Shown here: positions 30,556 through 41,035 of the stretch, in pieces | Layout: each line of letters begins with the position of its first letter | Numbering within the stretch: the first letter of the stretch is position 1 | Source: Agrococcus jejuensis | GTDB taxonomy: Bacteria; Actinomycetota; Actinomycetes; Actinomycetales; Microbacteriaceae | Direction: 5' to 3' | DNA: 64,000 nt | Assembly (NCBI RefSeq): GCF_900099705.1 | Contig: NZ_LT629695.1 | Span: 124,001 to 188,000 of the forward strand | Notes under the pieces: generated by a model | The model's database searches: none | What the model was told of the DNA's origin: nothing | What the model saw: the letters and a program-made list of their open reading frames with translations, nothing else | Program-made: the position numbers and the translations under genes

Positions 30556-31980
30556 ATGTTCAAGGATTCGTCCGAGGTTCTCGCGTTCATCAAGGAGGAG
30601 GACGTCAAGTTCCTCGACATCCGTTTCACGGATCTCCCGGGTGTGCAGCAGCACTTCAACATCCCGGCCGCCACGGTCGACGAGGACTTCTTCACGGTGG
30701 GCCAGCTGTTCGACGGCTCGTCGATCCGCGGCTTCCAGGGCATCGCGGAGTCCGACCTCCAGCTGATCCCCGACGTCACGACGTGCTACGTCGACCCCTT
30801 CCGCGAGTCGAAGACGCTCATCATGATCTTCGACATCTACAACCCGCGCACCGGCGAGATCTACCACCGCGACCCGCGTCAGGTCGCGCACAAGGCCGAG
30901 CAGTACCTCACGTCGACCGGCATCGCCGACACCGCGTTCTTCGCCCCGGAGGCCGAGTTCTACGTCTTCGACGACGTGCGCTACGACGTCAAGCAGAACC
31001 AGTCGTTCTACGCCGTCGACTCCGAGGAGGGCGCGTGGAACTCGGGTCGCGTCGAGGAGGGTGGCAACCTCGGCAACAAGACGCCCTACAAGGGCGGCTA
31101 CTTCCCCGTCTCGCCCGTCGACAAGCAGGCCGACCTGCGTGACGACATGTCGCTGAAGCTCATCGACGCGGGCCTCGAGCTCGAGCGCGCGCACCACGAG
31201 GTGGGCACGGGCGGCCAGGCCGAGATCAACTACAAGTTCGACACGCTCGTGAAGTCGGCCGACGACATCCTGAAGTTCAAGTACATCATCAAGAACACGG
31301 CCGAGGAGTGGGGCAAGACGGCGACGTTCATGCCGAAGCCGCTCTTCGGCGACAACGGCTCGGGCATGCACACGCACCAGTCGCTGTGGAAGGGCGGCGA
31401 GCCGCTGTTCTACGACGGCAACGGCTACGGCGGCCTGTCGGACACGGCTCGCTGGTACATCGGCGGCATCCTGGCGCACGCGCCAGCGCTGCTCGCGTTC
31501 ACGAACCCCACGCTGAACTCGTACCGTCGCCTCGTCAAGGGCTTCGAGGCTCCCGTGAACCTCGTCTACTCGGCAGGCAACCGCTCGGCTGCGATCCGCA
31601 TCCCGATCACGGGCACGAACCCCAAGGCGAAGCGCATCGAGTTCCGCGCCCCCGACGCCTCCGGCAACCCGTACCTCGCGTTCGCTGCCCAGCTGATGGC
31701 CGGCCTCGACGGCATCAAGAACCGCATCGAGCCGCACGAGCCCGTCGACAAGGACCTCTACGAGCTGCCGCCCGAGGAGGCCAAGAACATCCCGCAGGTG
31801 CCCGGCACGCTCGAGGAGGCGCTCGCCGCCCTCGAGGCCGACCACCAGTTCCTGCTGGAGGGCAACGTGTTCACCGAGGACCTCATCCAGACCTGGATCG
31901 AGTACAAGCGCGAGAACGAGATCCTTCCCGCCGCGCTGCGTCCCCACCCCTTCGAGTACGAGCTGTACTTCGGGGTCTGA
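30556..31980 (+). CDS. glnA: Glutamine synthetase type I
   Basis: Makes glutamine from glutamate, ammonia and ATP; a dodecameric enzyme in the cytoplasm. It is 474 residues. Metal and substrate motifs are visible: [12 protein letters not shown] (about residue 54), [23 protein letters not shown] and [10 protein letters not shown]. The adenylylation site is [10 protein letters not shown] near residue 400, with the Tyr that GlnE would modify. The ATG at 30556 has AAGGAGCGAC upstream. A GlnR-type box about 100 bases upstream suggests nitrogen-starvation control. Two strong hairpins follow the gene. Confidence 0.97.
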   Translation: MFKDSSEVLAFIKEEDVKFLDIRFTDLPGVQQHFNIPAATVDEDFFTVGQLFDGSSIRGFQGIAESDLQLIPDVTTCYVDPFRESKTLIMIFDIYNPRTGEIYHRDPRQVAHKAEQYLTSTGIADTAFFAPEAEFYVFDDVRYDVKQNQSFYAVDSEEGAWNSGRVEEGGNLGNKTPYKGGYFPVSPVDKQADLRDDMSLKLIDAGLELERAHHEVGTGGQAEINYKFDTLVKSADDILKFKYIIKNTAEEWGKTATFMPKPLFGDNGSGMHTHQSLWKGGEPLFYDGNGYGGLSDTARWYIGGILAHAPALLAFTNPTLNSYRRLVKGFEAPVNLVYSAGNRSAAIRIPITGTNPKAKRIEFRAPDASGNPYLAFAAQLMAGLDGIKNRIEPHEPVDKDLYELPPEEAKNIPQVPGTLEEALAALEADHQFLLEGNVFTEDLIQTWIEYKRENEILPAALRPHPFEYELYFGV

Positions 31981-32008
31981 TCGACGCGACGTCGATCCGC
32001 ATCAGACG

Positions 32009-32072
32009 GGGGCCGGGTTCCTTGGGGGGACCCGGCCCCTTCCCCGTGCCCGGGCGCCTCGTGCGCCCGGGC
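32009..32072 (+). terminator. Tandem hairpin terminators after glnA
   Basis: The first hairpin pairs GGGGCCGGGT (32009-32018) with its complement at 32030-32039. The second pairs GCCCGGGCGC (32048-32057) with its complement at 32063-32072 over CTCGT. Two in a row suggest that readthrough into the sigma-factor operon is kept low. Confidence 0.8.
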
Positions 32073-32104
32073 CTCGTGGCGTCTGGGAGCGATCTCGTCG
32101 AACC

Positions 32105-32131
32105 TGTCGATCGGGGCGGCGCTCGGTCGTC
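32105..32131 (+). promoter_or_regulatory. Predicted ECF42-type promoter
   Basis: TGTCGA (32105-32110), 17 bases, then CGTC (32128-32131) lies about 50 bases before the YCII gene. As I recall, ECF42 sigma factors in Streptomyces recognise TGTCGA at -35 and a CGA/TC-type -10. That would make this the factor's own promoter. Confidence 0.6.
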
Positions 32132-32182
32132 ATGAGGGTGGAGGATGCGAACGACGCATCCCGTGACGAGAGGGACGAACCC

Positions 32183-32557
32183 ATGCGATACACGCTGCTG
32201 CTCCACTACCCCGAGATGGCCGGCGAGCCCGACGAGGCGACGATGCGGGCCGGGCAGGAGGCGTTCGCCTCGTACGCGGCGACGCTGCACGCCGCGGGCG
32301 TGCTCGTGAGCGCCGAGGTGCTCCAGCAGAGCCACGCGTCGACGACCGTGCGGATGGTCGACGGCGCGCTGCGCGTGCAGGATGGGCCGTTCGCCGACTC
32401 GAAGGACCAGCTCGGCGGCACCGTCGTGATCGACGTCGCCGACCTCGACGCCGCGATCGGCTGGGCGTCGCAGGCGCCGAACGTGACCTGGGGCGCCGTC
32501 GAGGTGCGCCCGGGCGCGACGCACGTCGTCGATGGGCGCTGGGTGCCGAACGCATGA
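32183..32557 (+). CDS. YCII-related (DGPF) protein
   Basis: A 124-residue soluble protein of the YCII/DGPF fold, related to chlorohydrolase-like YciI. It contains the name-giving VQDGPFADSKDQLGG motif near residue 72 and starts MRYTLLLHYPEM. Enzymatic activity is not established. These proteins are conserved partners of ECF42 sigma factors and are usually their main targets. The stop overlaps the sigma factor's start (ATGA), so the pair is translationally coupled. A promoter matching ECF42 lies upstream. Confidence 0.9.
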   Translation: MRYTLLLHYPEMAGEPDEATMRAGQEAFASYAATLHAAGVLVSAEVLQQSHASTTVRMVDGALRVQDGPFADSKDQLGGTVVIDVADLDAAIGWASQAPNVTWGAVEVRPGATHVVDGRWVPNA

Positions 32558-33744
32558 CCGATGCGGCCGGCGCCGCCGCGCACGTCGCACGCACGTCGTA
32601 CGGCAGGCTCGTGAGCCTGCTCGCGGCGTCGACGCGCGACGTGGCCCTCGCCGAGGACGCCCTGCAGGGCGCGCTCGAGGAGGCGCTGCGGCGGTGGCCG
32701 GCCGACGGCGTGCCCGACAGCCCGGAGGCATGGATCATGACGGTGGCGAGGAACAGGCAGCGCGACGTGCTCGGCTCGGCCGCGCGCCTCGACGTGGCGC
32801 TCGCCGTCGAGCCGCGCATCGACCCGCTCGCGGCGGTCGACGTCGACGCGATCGGCGATCGCAGGCTCGAGCTGCTCTTCGCGTGCGCGCATCCCGCGGT
32901 CGACGCCTCGGTGCGCGCGCCGCTCATGCTGCAGACGGTGCTGGGCTTCGAGGCGGCGCAGGTCGCGACGGCGTTCGCGGTGCCGCCCGCGGCGATGGCG
33001 CAGCGGCTCGTGCGCGCCAAGCGTCGGCTGCGGGATGCGGGCATCCCGTTCCGCATCCCCGACCGGCGGGCGATGCCCGAGCGGCTGGATGCCGTGCTCG
33101 AGGCGATCTACGGCTGCGCGGCGCTCACGTGGCGCGACCCGGCGTCGGGCGTCGACTCGATGGCGGGCGAGGCGCGGCACGTGGCCGTGACGCTCGCGAC
33201 GCTGCTCGGGTCGGAGCGCGAGGCGTGGGCGCTCGCCGCCCTCGTGACGCTGTCGCTCGCGCGCCGTTCCCCCGCGTTCGTGCCGCTCGACGAGCAGGAC
33301 CCGCGGGGGTGGGATGCGACGCTGCTCACCGAGGGACGCGCGCTGCTCGCGCGAGCGCAAGGCGAGGGCACGCCCGGTCGGTTCGAGCTCGAGGCCGCGA
33401 TCCAGGACGTGCACTGCGCGCGCCGCGAGACGGGCAGCACCGACTGGGCAGCGCTCGAGACGCTGTACGACGCGCTGCTCGTCGTCGCGCCGACCGCGGG
33501 CGCGCGCGTCGCTCGCGCGGCGGTCGTCGGCCGTCGGCACGGCGCCGCCGCGGGGCTCGACGCCCTCGGCGAGGCGCAGCCGCTGCAGGCGTGGTGGGCC
33601 GTGCGCGGTCGGCTGCTCGCCGACGCCGGCCGTGCCGACGAGGCGCGCGACGCATGGCTGCACGCCGCGACGCTCGCCGACGACGACGACGTGCGCGAGC
33701 ACCTGCTGACGCTCGCGCGCCTGACGCGAGTCGAGCCCGACTAG
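32554..33744 (+). CDS. ECF42-type RNA polymerase sigma factor
   Basis: A 396-residue ECF sigma factor, twice the normal ECF length. Region 2 lies at residues 15-75 (YGRLVSLLAASTRDVALAED) and region 4 at about 110-165 (GFEAAQVATAFAVPPAAMAQ). The remaining 230 residues are the helical C-terminal extension typical of ECF42, with repeat-like segments such as RAAVVGRRHGAAAGLDAL and GRADEARDAWLHAA. That extension is known to be needed for activity. There is no anti-sigma factor beside it. The gene is coupled to the DGPF gene and converges on glnE with a 4-base overlap. The inducing condition is unknown. Confidence 0.9.
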   Translation: MTDAAGAAAHVARTSYGRLVSLLAASTRDVALAEDALQGALEEALRRWPADGVPDSPEAWIMTVARNRQRDVLGSAARLDVALAVEPRIDPLAAVDVDAIGDRRLELLFACAHPAVDASVRAPLMLQTVLGFEAAQVATAFAVPPAAMAQRLVRAKRRLRDAGIPFRIPDRRAMPERLDAVLEAIYGCAALTWRDPASGVDSMAGEARHVAVTLATLLGSEREAWALAALVTLSLARRSPAFVPLDEQDPRGWDATLLTEGRALLARAQGEGTPGRFELEAAIQDVHCARRETGSTDWAALETLYDALLVVAPTAGARVARAAVVGRRHGAAAGLDALGEAQPLQAWWAVRGRLLADAGRADEARDAWLHAATLADDDDVREHLLTLARLTRVEPD

Positions 33745-36632
33745 CCCCAGAAGCGGTCGTCGAAGACCTTGCGGGCGAGCCTCGTCGCGCGCAGGTACTC
33801 CTCCTCGAGCGACGCCGCGCCTCCCGCGGCGCGACCCATGAGGCGCGCGACCGTCTCGAGCTGCCCGCGATCGGTCGGCAGCAGGTCGATCGTGCGCGCC
33901 TGCGCGAGCGCGAGGGCGTTGCGCAGGCGCGACGCCAGCAACCACGCGCGACGCAGGATCGCGGCGTCGCGCGCCGTGATCGCCTCCGCCTCGACGAGGC
34001 CCGAGAGCGCCATGAGCGTCGTCGCGTGCCGCGCGCGGTCGTCTCCCTTCGGCTGCTGCAGCTGCAGCAGCTGCACGAGCCACTCGACGTCGCTCAGCGA
34101 GCCGCGGCCCAGCTTGAGGTGGCGTGTGCGGTCGGCGTTCTGCGGCAGCCGCTCGGCCTCGACGCGCGCCTTGATGCGGCGAACCTCGCGCGCATCCGCG
34201 TGCGAGAACCCCTTGCGGTCACGTTCGGCCGTCGTGATCGCGAGCAGCTCGTCAGCGAGGTCGGCGTCGCCGGCGAACGGCGCGGCGCGCAGCAGCGCCT
34301 GCCGCTCCCACACCTCGCCCCAGCGCTCGTAGTACGTCGCGTACGACGCGAGCGTGCGCACGAGCGGACCCTGCCGGCCCTCGGGCCGCAGGCCTGCATC
34401 CAGCTCGAACTTCACGAACGGGTCCTGCACGATGTCGCTCGCCGCGCGCACCGTGCGCATCGCCTGGTCGAGGTCGGCCTCGTCGCGGCACACCCACAGC
34501 ACGTCGACGTCGGAGCCGAAGCCGATCTCGCGGCCGCCCGTGCGGCCCATGCTCACGACGCCGATCGCCACGTCGCCGCCCGCGAGGTCGAGCGCGGCGT
34601 CGATCGCGACACCGGCGATGCCCGTGAGCCGCTCGCCCGTCGCGAGCACGTCGTCGACGCCGAGCGCCGACGCGAGGGCCGCGCGCAGCAGCTCGCGCCG
34701 CCGCAGGGTGCGCAGCGCCGTCTGCGCCGTGTCACGGTCGTCGCGGTGCCGCTCGACGATCGCGCGCGCCTCGTCGGCGAGCACGTCGTCGGCGAGCGCC
34801 TGCAGCCGCGACTCGTCGGCGAGCCAGTGGGCAGCCTCGGGGATGCGCTCGAGCAGCGTCGCGATGAGCCGCGACGACGACAGCACCGTCATGAGGCGCT
34901 GGGCGGCGAGCTCGGAGTCGCGCAGCATGCGCAGGTACCAGGGCGACTCGCCGAGCGCCTCGGACAGCCTGCGGAACGCGAGGAGCCCCATGTCGGGATC
35001 GGGTCCCTCGGAGAGCCACTGCAGCAGCACGGGCAGCAGCACGCGCTGGATCTGCGCGCGCCGTGTCACGCCGTTCGTGAGCGCCGCGATCTGGTCGAGC
35101 GCGCCCTTGGGGTCGCGCCAGCCGCTCGCCTCGAGACGTGCGCGCGCTGCCTCCGACGTCAGCTGCGTCGAGCCGTCGGGCAGCGACGCCACGGCGGCGA
35201 GCAGTGGCCGGTAGAACAGGCGCTCGTGCAGCCTGCGCACCTCGCGCTTCGTCGCGTTCCACCGCTCGAGCATCGCCGCGGCGCTCGGGAACCCCGCCGC
35301 GCGGGCGATGGAGCGCTGCGCGTCCTCGTCGGACGGCATGAGGTGCGTGCGCGAGAGCCGCGCGAGCTGCGCCCGATGCTCGAGCACGCGCAGCAGCCGG
35401 TAGTCGTCGGCGAACTCGCCCGACTCGATGCGGCCGATCATGCCGGCGTCGTGCAGCGCAGCGATCGCGTCGAGCGTGCCCCGCTGGCGCACGTGCTCGT
35501 CGGTCGCGCCGTGCACGAGCTGCAGCAGCTGCACCGTGAACTCGATGTCGCGCAGGCCACCGGGGCCGAGCTTCAGCTGCCAGTCGACCTCGTCGGCCGG
35601 GATGTGGTCGGTGACCCGCTCGCGCATCCGCTGCACCGACTCCACGAAGCCGTCGCGCGATGACGACTGCCACACCTTCGACCGCACGGCATCCTCGTAT
35701 GCCGCGCCGAGCTCGGCGTCGCCCGCGATGGCGCGCGCCTTGAGCAGCGCCTGGAACTCCCACGACTTCGCCCAGCGCTCGTAGTAGGCGACGTGGCTCT
35801 CGAGCGTGCGCGTGAGCACGCCGTCCTTGCCCTCCGGCCGCAGGTTGGCGTCGACCTCCCACAGCATCGGCTCGCGCGACGACTCCATGCACCCGGCGGT
35901 CGTCTCGCGCGCGAGGGCCTGCGCGACCATCGCCGCGCGTTCCTCCGACAGCCCCTCGTCGCTCGAGTGCACCCAGATGACGTCGACGTCGCTGAGCACG
36001 TTGAGCTCGCGCGCGCCCGTCTTGCCCATGCCGATGACCGCGAGGTGCGTCGCCGCGACGTCGTCGGCGCCGAACCGCACCGCGACGGTGCGACGGGCGA
36101 CGACGAGGCTCGCCTCGAGCGCCGCGGCGGCGACGTCGGCGAGGGCGGCACTCACGGCCTGCACGTGCGCGACGGGATCGTCCTGCGCGAGGTCGAACGC
36201 GACGATCTCGACGAGGTGCCAGCGGTACCGGCGGCGCAGCGCCACGATCGCGTCGGCGCGCGGCGCCTCGGCGTCGGCGACGGCGTCGAGCAGGCTCGCG
36301 CGCAGCGCCTCCGTCGTCGGCAGCTGCGCGGGCGTCAACGCCTCGAGCGTCTCGGGGGCGCGCTCGATGCACGTCGCGAGCCCCGTGGATGCGCCGAGCA
36401 CGCGCATGAGGGATGCGCCGGCCTCCGCGTCCGCGAGCGTCGCGGCGAGCGGCACCGCCGACCGATGCAGTCGCGCGAACGACTGCAGCGCGCGGTCGGG
36501 ATCGGCGGCGAGCCGCAAGTCGTCGACGCGGTCGCCGAGCGCGTCGGCGACCTCGTCGAGCAGCGGCGCCGCCTCGCTCGGCGAGCGGAAGCCCAGCCGC
36601 GCGAGGCGCGACGTCGTCGTCTCGGCGCGCAT
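33741..36632 (-). CDS. glnE: Bifunctional glutamine synthetase adenylyltransferase/deadenylylase
   Basis: Adds AMP to, or removes it from, a Tyr on glutamine synthetase according to nitrogen status. It is 963 residues. Two nucleotidyltransferase domains are seen: an N-terminal one with NVLSDVDVIWVHSSDE (about residue 210) and a C-terminal one with GFGSDVDVLWVCRDE (about residue 710). Both carry the DxD metal motif. The target Tyr is present in GlnA but not recognisable in GlnA2. The ATG at 36632 lies 29 bases after the glnA2 stop, and the gene ends the nadE-glnA2-glnE group. Confidence 0.96.
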   Translation of the reverse strand: MRAETTTSRLARLGFRSPSEAAPLLDEVADALGDRVDDLRLAADPDRALQSFARLHRSAVPLAATLADAEAGASLMRVLGASTGLATCIERAPETLEALTPAQLPTTEALRASLLDAVADAEAPRADAIVALRRRYRWHLVEIVAFDLAQDDPVAHVQAVSAALADVAAAALEASLVVARRTVAVRFGADDVAATHLAVIGMGKTGARELNVLSDVDVIWVHSSDEGLSEERAAMVAQALARETTAGCMESSREPMLWEVDANLRPEGKDGVLTRTLESHVAYYERWAKSWEFQALLKARAIAGDAELGAAYEDAVRSKVWQSSSRDGFVESVQRMRERVTDHIPADEVDWQLKLGPGGLRDIEFTVQLLQLVHGATDEHVRQRGTLDAIAALHDAGMIGRIESGEFADDYRLLRVLEHRAQLARLSRTHLMPSDEDAQRSIARAAGFPSAAAMLERWNATKREVRRLHERLFYRPLLAAVASLPDGSTQLTSEAARARLEASGWRDPKGALDQIAALTNGVTRRAQIQRVLLPVLLQWLSEGPDPDMGLLAFRRLSEALGESPWYLRMLRDSELAAQRLMTVLSSSRLIATLLERIPEAAHWLADESRLQALADDVLADEARAIVERHRDDRDTAQTALRTLRRRELLRAALASALGVDDVLATGERLTGIAGVAIDAALDLAGGDVAIGVVSMGRTGGREIGFGSDVDVLWVCRDEADLDQAMRTVRAASDIVQDPFVKFELDAGLRPEGRQGPLVRTLASYATYYERWGEVWERQALLRAAPFAGDADLADELLAITTAERDRKGFSHADAREVRRIKARVEAERLPQNADRTRHLKLGRGSLSDVEWLVQLLQLQQPKGDDRARHATTLMALSGLVEAEAITARDAAILRRAWLLASRLRNALALAQARTIDLLPTDRGQLETVARLMGRAAGGAASLEEEYLRATRLARKVFDDRFWG

Positions 36633-36661
36633 GCGTCAGCGTCCTTCGACGGGGCCGCGCA

Positions 36662-37987
36662 TCAAAGCAGCGTGAGGTTCGCCTCGAGCTCGTACTGCGT
36701 CACCTGCGCGCGGTAGCGGCGCCAGTCCTCGCGCTTCGACTGCAGGAAGAACTCGAACACCTGCTCGCCGAGCGTCTCGGCGACGAGCTCGGAGTCCTCC
36801 ATCTGGCCGAGCGCCCGGTCGAGGCTCGACGGCAGCGGCAGGTAGCCGAGGGCACGACGCTCCTTGTCGGTGAGGCTCCAGACCTCGGTCGTCGCCTCCT
36901 CCGGCAGCTCGTAGCCCTCCTCGATGCCCTTGAGGCCCGCGGCGAGCATGACCGAGAACGCGAGGTACGGGTTGGCGGCCGAGTCGATGCCGCGGTACTC
37001 GACGCGCGCCGACGACGGCTTGTTCGACAGCGGCACGCGCACGAGCGCCGAGCGGTTGTTGTGGCCCCACGAGATGTGGCTCGGCGCCTCGTCGCCAGCC
37101 CACAGGCGCTTGTAGGAGTTGACGAACTGGTTCGTGACGGCCGTGAACTCGGGCGCGTGCTTGAGCAGGCCCGCGACGAACTGCTTGCCGGTCTTCGACA
37201 GGCGGTACTGGCCGGCCGGGTCGTGGAACGCGTTCTGCTCGCCCTCGAAGAGCGACATGTGCGTGTGCATGCCCGAGCCGGGCTTCGACTGCAGCGGCTT
37301 CGGCATGAAGGTGGCGTGCACGCCCTGGGCGATCGCCACCTCCTTCACGACCGTGCGGAACGTCTGGATGTTGTCGGCCGTCGTGAGCGCATCGGCGTAG
37401 CGGAGGTCGATCTCGTTCTGACCGGGGCCGGCCTCGTGGTGGCTGAACTCCACCGAGATGCCGAGGTCCTCGAGCATGCGCACGCTCGCGCGGCGGAAGT
37501 CGTTGGCGGTGCCGCCGGGCACGTTGTCGAAGTAGCCGGCCTGGTCGACGGGCACGGGGTTCGCCGGGTCGGCGTCGCGCAGCAGGTAGAACTCGCACTC
37601 GGGGTGCGTGTAGAACGAGAACCCACGCTCGGCGGCCTTCGCGAGCGTGCGCTTCAGCACGTTGCGCGGGTCGGCGGCGGCGGCCTCGCCGTCGGGCGTG
37701 TGGATGTCGCAGTACATGCGCGCGGTCGGGTCGATCTCGCCGCGGTACGGCAGCACCTGGAAGGTGGCCGGGTCGGGCTTCGCGATGACGTCGGCCTCCG
37801 ACGCGCTCGTGAGGCCCTCGATCGACGAGCCGTCGATGCCGAGGCCCTCGGCGAAGGCGCTCTCGACCTCCGCGGGGGCGATCGCGACCGACTTCAGCGT
37901 GCCGAGCACGTCGGTGAACCACAGGCGCACGAACTTGACGCCGCGCTCCTCGATCGTGCGGAGCACGAAGTCACGCTGCTTGTCCAT
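36662..37987 (-). CDS. glnA2: Glutamine synthetase type I, second copy without adenylylation site
   Basis: A 441-residue GSI paralogue. Conserved motifs are GIDGSSIEGL (about residue 54), PECEFYLLRD, FSHHEAGPGQNEIDL and NRSALVRVPLS. The Tyr loop expected after the active site reads VWSLTDKERRALGYLPLPSSL-like, without the NLYELPP pattern, so GlnE probably does not modify it. Members of this subfamily are either true synthetases or gamma-glutamyl-amine ligases; the sequence alone does not decide. The ATG at 37987 has GGAAGGGACCCG upstream and a TAGCCT hexamer lies 35 bases before it. It sits 28 bases after nadE. Confidence 0.93.
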   Translation of the reverse strand: MDKQRDFVLRTIEERGVKFVRLWFTDVLGTLKSVAIAPAEVESAFAEGLGIDGSSIEGLTSASEADVIAKPDPATFQVLPYRGEIDPTARMYCDIHTPDGEAAAADPRNVLKRTLAKAAERGFSFYTHPECEFYLLRDADPANPVPVDQAGYFDNVPGGTANDFRRASVRMLEDLGISVEFSHHEAGPGQNEIDLRYADALTTADNIQTFRTVVKEVAIAQGVHATFMPKPLQSKPGSGMHTHMSLFEGEQNAFHDPAGQYRLSKTGKQFVAGLLKHAPEFTAVTNQFVNSYKRLWAGDEAPSHISWGHNNRSALVRVPLSNKPSSARVEYRGIDSAANPYLAFSVMLAAGLKGIEEGYELPEEATTEVWSLTDKERRALGYLPLPSSLDRALGQMEDSELVAETLGEQVFEFFLQSKREDWRRYRAQVTQYELEANLTLL

Positions 37988-38015
37988 CGGGTCCCTTCCC
38001 TCGCAGGTCTTCAGG

Positions 38016-40106
38016 CTATCGGGGCGCGGGGCCGTCGGCCGCCGCCGGCAGGGCCGCGTCGAGCTCGGCGAGCCATGCCGCCGCGCTCGCATCCGACGGC
38101 ATCCGCCAGTCGCCGCGCGGGCTCAGCGAGCCGCCCGCGACGACCTTGGGGCCGTTGGGCAGCGCCGAGCGCTTGAACTGGTGCTGGAAGAAGCGGCGCA
38201 CGAACACCTCGAGCCAGCGACGGATCGTGGCGAGGTCGTACGCGACGCGCTTGTCGTCGGGGTAGCCGACGGGCCAGGCGCCGGCCGACGCATCCCCCCA
38301 CGCGTGCATCGCGAGGAACGCGATCTTCGACGGACGGTAGCCGCGGCGCAGCACGTGGAAGAGCGTGAAGTCCTGCAGCGGGTACGGGCCGATCATCGAC
38401 TCCGTCGACTGCAGCGCGCCCTCCTCGGTCTGCGGCACGAGCTCGGGGCTGATCTCCTGGCCGACGATCGCGGTGAGCACGCGATCGACGTCGGCGCCGA
38501 ACTGGCCCGTGTCGACGACCCAGCGGATGAGGTGCTGGATGAGGGTCTTGGGGATGCCGCCGTTGACGCCGTAGTGCGACATGTGATCGCCGACGCCGTA
38601 GGTGCACCAGCCGAGCGCGAGCTCCGAGAGGTCGCCGGTGCCCAGCACGATGCCGCCGCGCTGGTTGGCGATGCGGAACAGCAGGTCGGTGCGCAGGCCC
38701 GCCTGCACGTTCTCGAACGTGACGTCGTACACGGGCTCGCCGTCGCCCGCCGGGTGGCCGATGGCCTGCAGCATGCTCGTGGCGACGGGGCGGATGTCGA
38801 GCTCATCCCACGTCACGCCGAGCGCCTCCATGAGCGCGATCGCGTTCGACTTCGTGCCGTCGCTCGTCGCGAAGCCGGGCATCGTGAACGCGAGGATGTC
38901 GGTGACGGGGCGACCGAGGCGCTCGAGCGCCTTCGCCGCGACGATGAGCGCGTGCGTCGAGTCGAGGCCGCCCGAGACGCCGATGACGATCGTCGGCGCG
39001 TACGTGTCGGTCGTGAGCGCGCGCAGACGCTGCTCGAGGCCCGAGACCTGGATGTTGTACGCCTCGTAGCAGTCGAGCGCGAGGCGGGCGGGGTCGTCGG
39101 GCACGAACGGGAAGCGGTCGACCGTGCGCAGCAGCCCGATGTCGGCGGTCGTCGGCTCGAGCTCGACGTGGATCTCGCGCACGCCGGGCACGCCGATCAT
39201 CGCGCCGTTCTGGTCGAACGACCCCTGCCGCATCCGCTCCTGCCGCAGTCGGTCGAGGTCGACGTCGACGATCGTCTGGGCGGGGCCGGACGGGAACCGC
39301 TCGGACTCCCCCAGCAGGTCGCCCATCTCGTAGACCATCGTCATGCCGTCCCACGAGAGGTCGGTCGACGACTCCCCCTCGCTCGCCGCCGCGTACGCGT
39401 AGACGGCATTGGCCCGAGCGGATGCGGAGCGGGCCAGCAGGTGGCGATCCTCGGCGCGGCCGACCGTGATGGGCGAGGCCGAGAGGTTGAGCAGCACCGT
39501 CGCGCCTGCGAGCGCCGCGAGCGACGACGGCGGCACGGGCACCCACATGTCCTCGCAGATCTCCGCGTGCACCGCGAGCCCCGGCACGTCGTCGGCGACG
39601 ACCACGAGGTCGGGGCCGCACGGCAGCTCGCCATCCTCGTCGGCGCCCGGCCAGTGCGGACGCTGGATGACGGCGGGTGCGCGCGACCCCTCGGCGAACC
39701 AGCGCAGCTCGTAGAACTCGCGGTAGTTCGGCAGCGACATCTTGGGCACGACGCCCAGCACGACGCCGCGGTGCAGCAGCACGGCGCAGTTGAACACCCG
39801 GCTCCCGATCGCGAGGGGGGCGCCGACGGCGACGATCGGGGCGCAGTCGGCGGTCGCCTCGGCGAGGTCGACGACGGCGCGGTCGACGGCGTCGAGCAGC
39901 ACGTCCTGCAGGTGCAGGTCGTCGAGCGCGTAGCCCGACAGCGACAGCTCGGGGAAGACGGCGACGGCCACGCCTTCGGCGTCGAGCGCGCGCACGCGCT
40001 CGGCGATGCGCTCGGCGTTGACCGCGGGCTGCGCGAGCGCGACCGGCAGCGTGCACGCGGCGACGCGCGCGAATCCGTGGGCGTAGGCGCTGCGGAACGC
40101 ATCCAT
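38016..40106 (-). CDS. nadE: Glutamine-dependent NAD+ synthetase
   Basis: Last step of NAD synthesis: amidates deamido-NAD using ammonia from glutamine. It is 696 residues. The N-terminal nitrilase-like glutaminase has the Glu-Lys-Cys triad in [22 protein letters not shown] and [10 protein letters not shown]. The C-terminal synthetase has the ATP P-loop [13 protein letters not shown] (about residue 365). This is the long form, where ammonia is channelled inside the protein. A GAGGAT hexamer ends six bases before the ATG. It leads the nadE-glnA2-glnE group, linking glutamine supply to use. Confidence 0.96.
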   Translation of the reverse strand: MDAFRSAYAHGFARVAACTLPVALAQPAVNAERIAERVRALDAEGVAVAVFPELSLSGYALDDLHLQDVLLDAVDRAVVDLAEATADCAPIVAVGAPLAIGSRVFNCAVLLHRGVVLGVVPKMSLPNYREFYELRWFAEGSRAPAVIQRPHWPGADEDGELPCGPDLVVVADDVPGLAVHAEICEDMWVPVPPSSLAALAGATVLLNLSASPITVGRAEDRHLLARSASARANAVYAYAAASEGESSTDLSWDGMTMVYEMGDLLGESERFPSGPAQTIVDVDLDRLRQERMRQGSFDQNGAMIGVPGVREIHVELEPTTADIGLLRTVDRFPFVPDDPARLALDCYEAYNIQVSGLEQRLRALTTDTYAPTIVIGVSGGLDSTHALIVAAKALERLGRPVTDILAFTMPGFATSDGTKSNAIALMEALGVTWDELDIRPVATSMLQAIGHPAGDGEPVYDVTFENVQAGLRTDLLFRIANQRGGIVLGTGDLSELALGWCTYGVGDHMSHYGVNGGIPKTLIQHLIRWVVDTGQFGADVDRVLTAIVGQEISPELVPQTEEGALQSTESMIGPYPLQDFTLFHVLRRGYRPSKIAFLAMHAWGDASAGAWPVGYPDDKRVAYDLATIRRWLEVFVRRFFQHQFKRSALPNGPKVVAGGSLSPRGDWRMPSDASAAAWLAELDAALPAAADGPAPR

Positions 40107-40173
40107 GGGTCGATCCTCGCAGACGAACCCGTCCGCTCCCGAGCAGGCGCGGCCGCGGCGTAGGCTCGTCGGC

Positions 40174-41031
40174 ATGCCAGAGGAGTCGAGCCCCTACGGG
40201 GGCGCCCCGCAGTCCGCGCCCACGACCGGTCGCAAGCGGGTTCGCACCCGCCACTTCCGCCAGGCGAAGGCCGACGGCGTGAAGATCACGGGCCTCACGA
40301 GCTATGACACGCTCACGGCGCAGATCTTCGATCGGGCGGGCATCGACTTCCTGCTCGTGGGCGACTCGGCGGGCAACACCGTGCTCGGCTACGACACGAC
40401 CCTGCCGGTCACGGTCGACGAGCTCATCCCCCTCACGCGTGCCGTCGCACGCTCGTGCCAGCGCGCGCTCGTCGTGGCCGACATGCCGTTCGGCTCGTAC
40501 GAGGTGGATGCGTCGGAGGCGCTGCACACCGCGATCCGCTTCATGAAGGAGACGGGTGCGCACGCGGTGAAGCTCGAGGGCGGCGAGCGCTCGGCCGACA
40601 AGATCCGTCGCATCGTCGAGGCTGGCATCCCCGTCATGGGCCACGTCGGCTTCACCCCGCAGTCGGAGCACGGCCTCGGCGGCCACGTCATCCAGGGCCG
40701 CGGCGACGACGGTGCCGACCAGCTGCTGCGCGACGCGCTCGCGGTCGAGGCGGCCGGCGCGTTCGCCGTCGTGCTCGAGATGGTGCCGTCGGATGCGGCC
40801 GCGAAGGTCACGGCTGCCCTGTCGATCCCGACGCTCTCGGTCGGCGCCGGGCCGCACTGCGACGGCCAGCTGCTCGTGTGGACCGACTGGGCCGGCCTCA
40901 CGACCGGCCGCACCCCACGGTTCGTGAAGCAGTACGCGCAGCTCGCGCAGACCCTCACCGAGGCGGCGCAGGCGTTCAAGGCCGACGTGGACTCGGGCGC
41001 CTACCCGGCGGCCGAGCACGAGTACGAGTAG
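40174..41031 (+). CDS. panB: 3-methyl-2-oxobutanoate hydroxymethyltransferase
   Basis: First committed step of pantothenate (CoA) synthesis: transfers a hydroxymethyl group from methylene-tetrahydrofolate to oxoisovalerate. It is 285 residues. Motifs include [60 protein letters not shown] and [17 protein letters not shown] ends seven bases before the ATG, implying a leaderless message. It is divergent from nadE, 67 bases apart, and is followed four bases later by the DUF1697 gene. No other pantothenate genes are present. Confidence 0.96.
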   Translation: MPEESSPYGGAPQSAPTTGRKRVRTRHFRQAKADGVKITGLTSYDTLTAQIFDRAGIDFLLVGDSAGNTVLGYDTTLPVTVDELIPLTRAVARSCQRALVVADMPFGSYEVDASEALHTAIRFMKETGAHAVKLEGGERSADKIRRIVEAGIPVMGHVGFTPQSEHGLGGHVIQGRGDDGADQLLRDALAVEAAGAFAVVLEMVPSDAAAKVTAALSIPTLSVGAGPHCDGQLLVWTDWAGLTTGRTPRFVKQYAQLAQTLTEAAQAFKADVDSGAYPAAEHEYE

Positions 41032-41035
41032 GCGC

